Origin: Bacteroidia bacterium
Lineage (GTDB): Bacteria; Bacteroidota; Bacteroidia; Flavobacteriales; Flavobacteriaceae
Length of the DNA stretch: 8,752 nucleotides
Direction: 5' to 3'
NCBI GenBank assembly: GCA_030425715.1
Contig: JAUIAA010000075.1
Span: 1-8,752 of the forward strand
The notes under the pieces were generated by a model, which did not search any database, was not told the DNA's origin, and saw only the letters and a program-made list of their open reading frames with translations. Both the position numbers and the translations under genes were made by a program. Position 1 is the stretch's first letter, and each line of letters starts with the position of its first letter. Below, piece after piece: positions 5,875 through 8,752 of the stretch.

Positions 5875-6861
5875 TTGTATAAATTATTTATTCTAACTTT
5901 AGCTGTGTTAAATTTTAACCTCTCTAGTTTGGCTGCGCAAAATACTGTAATAGAAAAATCGAAAATAGTTATTGCCCATCGCGGTGCTTCTGGGTATTTG
6001 CCTGAGCATACTTTAGCTGCTAAAGCCATGTCCTATGCCATGCGACCAGATTTTATTGAACAGGATTTGGTGTTAAGTAAAGACAATATACCCATAGTTA
6101 TTCATGATGTTTTTTTAGATGATGTTACCAATGTTGCTGAGGTTTTTCCTGAAAAATCTAGAGAAAATGGTCGTTTTTATGTAATTGATTTTACTTATGA
6201 TGAATTGCAACAATTGGAAGTATACGAGCGATTTAACACGAAAACTAAAAAGGCGGTCTACCCAGGCAGATTTCCATTTAAAAAATCAAGGTTTAAATTA
6301 CATTCTTTACAGGAAGAAATTGAATTGATTCAAGGTTTAAACAAAAGTACTGGGAATAATATTGGGATTTATCCCGAGATTAAAAACCCTAATTTTCACT
6401 TAAAAAACGGGAAAGACATTTCAATAATTGTTCTAAAAATATTAAATGATTATGGCTATCGTAGTAAATCAGACCATTGTATTTTACAATGTTTTGACCA
6501 CAATGAGTTGGAAAGAATTAGGGTGAAGTTAAAAAGTGAGTTGTATTTAACGCAATTGATTGAATTTCCAAGCGAAATAAAAAATATAGGTCAAATTGCA
6601 CGTTATGCCAATGCAATTGGCCCATCTATAAATCAAGTATTTACAAAGGATAAAACAGGAAAAATAACCTATAGTGCATTGGTTAAAAAGGCACACAATA
6701 TTGGGTTAAAAGTTCATGCGTATACCTTTAGAAAAGACGTACTAGGTAATTTTAAAACTTTTGAAGAGATGCTACAACAGGGTTTTATAAATGCCGATTT
6801 AGATGGTGTTTTTACCGATTTTCCGGATATCGTAATTTCTTATGTAAATGCTAAGCCGTAA
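5875..6861 (+). CDS. glpQ: secreted glycerophosphodiester phosphodiesterase (GDPD/GlpQ type)
   Basis: Predicted periplasmic or lipid-facing enzyme that hydrolyses glycerophosphodiesters to sn-glycerol 3-phosphate and an alcohol, scavenging phospholipid breakdown products. The 328 residues fit the long periplasmic GlpQ type. An N-terminal signal peptide is visible (Lys3, hydrophobic 4-20, likely cleavage near LAA/Q at 21-22). The TIM-barrel GDPD motifs follow in order: AHRGASGYLPEHT with His35, the metal ligands Glu62 and Asp64 in EQDLVL, IVIHD with His77, YPEIK with Glu168, VHAYTFR (280-286) and DGVFTDFPD (310-318). The start is a TTG: an in-frame TAA lies at 5860 and the only nearby ATG (5864) is in another frame and stops after ten codons. 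The gene is divergent from the small membrane protein and convergent with the ClC gene, overlapping it by 11 nt. Family certain; exact substrate inferred. Confidence 0.93.
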   Translation: MYKLFILTLAVLNFNLSSLAAQNTVIEKSKIVIAHRGASGYLPEHTLAAKAMSYAMRPDFIEQDLVLSKDNIPIVIHDVFLDDVTNVAEVFPEKSRENGRFYVIDFTYDELQQLEVYERFNTKTKKAVYPGRFPFKKSRFKLHSLQEEIELIQGLNKSTGNNIGIYPEIKNPNFHLKNGKDISIIVLKILNDYGYRSKSDHCILQCFDHNELERIRVKLKSELYLTQLIEFPSEIKNIGQIARYANAIGPSINQVFTKDKTGKITYSALVKKAHNIGLKVHAYTFRKDVLGNFKTFEEMLQQGFINADLDGVFTDFPDIVISYVNAKP

Positions 6862-8638
6862 CTTGAATAAGTTTTCTTCTATAAGCGGTAAGCAATTTAG
6901 ATTTTGAAATAAACCCAAAGTATTTTCCATCTTTAATTACAGGCAAATTCCAAGCACCACTGGCTTCAAATTTTTGCATGATTTGTTTCATATCATCCTC
7001 TTCAAAATGAATTACTTCTGGAGCATTGTTCATATAATTTCTTACAAAAGTAGTTTCGTATAAATCTGCATTAAACATAACAGATCTTATATCATCTAGC
7101 AAAACAATTCCTAGGAAATTGGAATTATCATCTATTACAGGGAAAATATTTCTTTTAGATTTTACCACTGCATTTTGCAACATAGCACCGAGTTGCATTT
7201 CTGGATTAATGGATACAAAATTACGTTCAATAATTCTGCTAAAATCCATCAAAGCCAATACAGTTTGGTCTTTATCAAGAGTTAGTAATTGACCTTTTTT
7301 TGCTAGTTCTGCTGCATATATGCTATAGGGAATATATTTTTTGGTAATGATATATGATATGGATGAAACTATCATTAATGGTACAAATAATTCATACCCA
7401 CCAGTAATCTCGGCAATTAAAAATATTGCCGTAAGTGGTGCCTGTAAAACTCCCGCAATCAAGCCTGCCATTCCAACCAATGCAAAATTACTAGGCGAAA
7501 TATAGTGTCCAAACAAACCTGAAGTATTTGCAATAATCGCTAAAACATACCCTGATATACTACCTGTAAAAAGTGTTGGTGCAAAAACACCTCCAATACC
7601 TCCTGCTCCAAAAGTTAACGACATTGCAATGACTTTAAAAACTACCAATCCTACAAGAAAAAGTATTACCAAGCCAATATGTTCTGTAGAAATATTTAAA
7701 ATATTATCATCAACAATATTACTGTGGTTGTCTGTTAATAGATTATTGATCACTTCATAACCCTCTCCAAATAAAGGTGGTATAAAATAAACAATTACGC
7801 CAATTAACAAACCTCCAATAATCAATCGCTTATATGGGTTTAGCATTTTTTCAAAAAAGGCACCAATTCCAAAATATACTTTACTAAAATAAATAGATGT
7901 TGTAGCGGAGGTTACGCCTAAGACAACATAAAATAAAACATCTGCTAAAGCAAACTTATCTTGCAATTGAAAGTGCAGTAAGACGTCGTCTCCAAAAAAG
8001 AAATAACTTGTAAGTATTGCTGTAATGGAAGCTAATAAAAGCGGTATCATAGAAATCATGGTCAACTCCAAACTAAAAATTTCTACCGCAAAAACAATTG
8101 CCGTAATGGGTGCTTTAAAAATAGAAGACATAGCACCTGCTGCTGCTGCACCAATTAACAAGGTTTTTGTTCTTTGGTTTAGATGAAACATTTTTGCAAA
8201 ATTAGAACCAATGGCAGCCCCTGTTGCAACAGTGGGTCCTTCTAAACCAACTGATCCCCCAAAACCAACAGTAAGTGGTGCTGTAATTAATGAAGCCCAC
8301 ATTTGGTAGGGTGACATGATTCCTTTCTTTCTAGAAATTGCAAATAGTGTAGAAGGAATACCGTGCCCAATCTTTTTTTTGATGATGTACTTTACGATAA
8401 GCATTACTAAAGCCAGCCCAATTAGTGGAAATATAAAGTAAAATGCTGCATGAAAATCTTCAATAAATTTACCGTGCATTAACTCTTGAATAAAGTGGGT
8501 TAAATTTTTCAAGGTAACCGCGGCAATTCCAGCTAAAAATCCTATAATGGCACTTGCAATATTTATAAATTGTTTGTTTGAAATATGCTTATACCTCCAA
8601 ATCAATAGTTTTTTTTGAATCCTTCTAAATTTATCCAT
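6851..8638 (-). CDS. ClC-family chloride channel/transporter with C-terminal CBS pair
   Basis: Integral membrane anion channel or transporter of 595 residues from the ATG at 8638, chosen over an in-frame TTG at 8647 that would overlap the preceding gene. Residues about 25-435 are the ClC membrane domain with the three pore motifs: GHGIP (91-95, in place of GSGIP), GLEGP (131-135) with gating glutamate Glu133, and GGVFAPTL (349-356). A tyrosine in IPYSIY (Tyr438) probably matches the central pore tyrosine. The FAVEI segment (183-187) has Ile where H+/Cl- exchangers of the E. coli type carry the second, internal proton glutamate. Residues about 460-590 form two CBS domains, cytosolic regulatory modules that often bind adenine nucleotides. 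The gene follows an unidentified gene by 5 bp, suggesting co-transcription, and its stop overlaps glpQ. Family certain; channel versus exchanger undecided. Confidence 0.94.
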   Translation of the reverse strand: MDKFRRIQKKLLIWRYKHISNKQFINIASAIIGFLAGIAAVTLKNLTHFIQELMHGKFIEDFHAAFYFIFPLIGLALVMLIVKYIIKKKIGHGIPSTLFAISRKKGIMSPYQMWASLITAPLTVGFGGSVGLEGPTVATGAAIGSNFAKMFHLNQRTKTLLIGAAAAGAMSSIFKAPITAIVFAVEIFSLELTMISMIPLLLASITAILTSYFFFGDDVLLHFQLQDKFALADVLFYVVLGVTSATTSIYFSKVYFGIGAFFEKMLNPYKRLIIGGLLIGVIVYFIPPLFGEGYEVINNLLTDNHSNIVDDNILNISTEHIGLVILFLVGLVVFKVIAMSLTFGAGGIGGVFAPTLFTGSISGYVLAIIANTSGLFGHYISPSNFALVGMAGLIAGVLQAPLTAIFLIAEITGGYELFVPLMIVSSISYIITKKYIPYSIYAAELAKKGQLLTLDKDQTVLALMDFSRIIERNFVSINPEMQLGAMLQNAVVKSKRNIFPVIDDNSNFLGIVLLDDIRSVMFNADLYETTFVRNYMNNAPEVIHFEEDDMKQIMQKFEASGAWNLPVIKDGKYFGFISKSKLLTAYRRKLIQVTA

Positions 8639-8643
8639 TCGTA

Positions 8644-8752
8644 TCAAATTATTAATCTAACTCCGCCAAGTTCTTCAATTCTATAAGGAAACTTTTCGCT
8701 TGGAGACCCAATAAACATAAAGTTAATAGGAATATTCCACTCTTTAGACAAC
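8644..8752 (-). CDS. C-terminal end of an unidentified gene
   Basis: The minus strand has an open frame from the window edge to a TGA at 8646-8644, encoding the last 35 residues of a protein that ends in ELGGVRLII. I do not recognise the family. The residue mix (NIPINFMFIGSPSEKFPYR) looks like a folded globular protein rather than random translation. A second minus-strand frame is also open here, but its Leu/Ala-rich product looks less natural. The stop is 5 bp upstream of the ClC ATG, which supports both the choice of frame and an operon in which this gene precedes the ClC gene. Confidence 0.6.
   Translation of the reverse strand, partial: LSKEWNIPINFMFIGSPSEKFPYRIEELGGVRLII

Noticed and set aside
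1..8752. Defence system, phage, IS element, CRISPR array or biosynthetic cluster
   Set aside because: Every gene except the small membrane protein and the right-edge fragment belongs to a recognised family, no terminal repeats or repeat-spacer arrays were seen, and gaps are too short to hide such elements.

Overview
This 8.75 kb window comes from the chromosome of a low-GC member of the Bacteroidota, most likely the Flavobacteriales. The evidence is a DUF3078 outer-membrane protein (a family largely confined to this phylum), Bacteroidota-type versions of Dxs, TadA and dNTPase, starts without a convincing Shine-Dalgarno sequence, and exact matches to the phylum's -7 promoter element (TAnnTTTG) just upstream of several genes. 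Rank below phylum is inferred from general sequence resemblance, not from a search.

Layout, left to right: the 3' part of a dNTP triphosphohydrolase gene (dgt, +) runs tail to tail into a DUF3078 gene (-). dxs (-), first enzyme of the MEP isoprenoid pathway, lies upstream of DUF3078 on the same strand. A 60-bp divergent promoter region separates dxs from murI (glutamate racemase, +). murI is followed, with a TAATG stop/start overlap, by a TadA-type deaminase gene (+) whose reading frame is broken by one base near its start. This runs tail to tail into a small two-helix membrane protein gene (-). A divergent 65-bp gap leads to a secreted glycerophosphodiester phosphodiesterase (glpQ, +), which runs tail to tail into a ClC-family chloride channel/transporter gene with two CBS domains (-). 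The last bases hold the end of an unidentified gene (-) that lies 5 bp upstream of the ClC gene.

The genes are mostly housekeeping: nucleotide pool control, isoprenoid precursors, D-glutamate for peptidoglycan, tRNA wobble modification, glycerophosphodiester scavenging and anion transport. They do not form one pathway. Coding density is very high: no gap exceeds about 85 bp, all three convergent gene pairs overlap at their stop codons, and no canonical intrinsic terminator was seen. No rRNA, tRNA, mobile element, CRISPR array or phage gene was recognised, and I see no evidence for a novel multi-gene system. The points worth checking are the tadA frameshift, the packed dxs/murI promoter region with a 21-bp dyad, a possibly leaderless dxs transcript starting at GTG, a 10-bp inverted repeat over the putative DUF3078 promoter, and a ClC protein without the internal proton glutamate.
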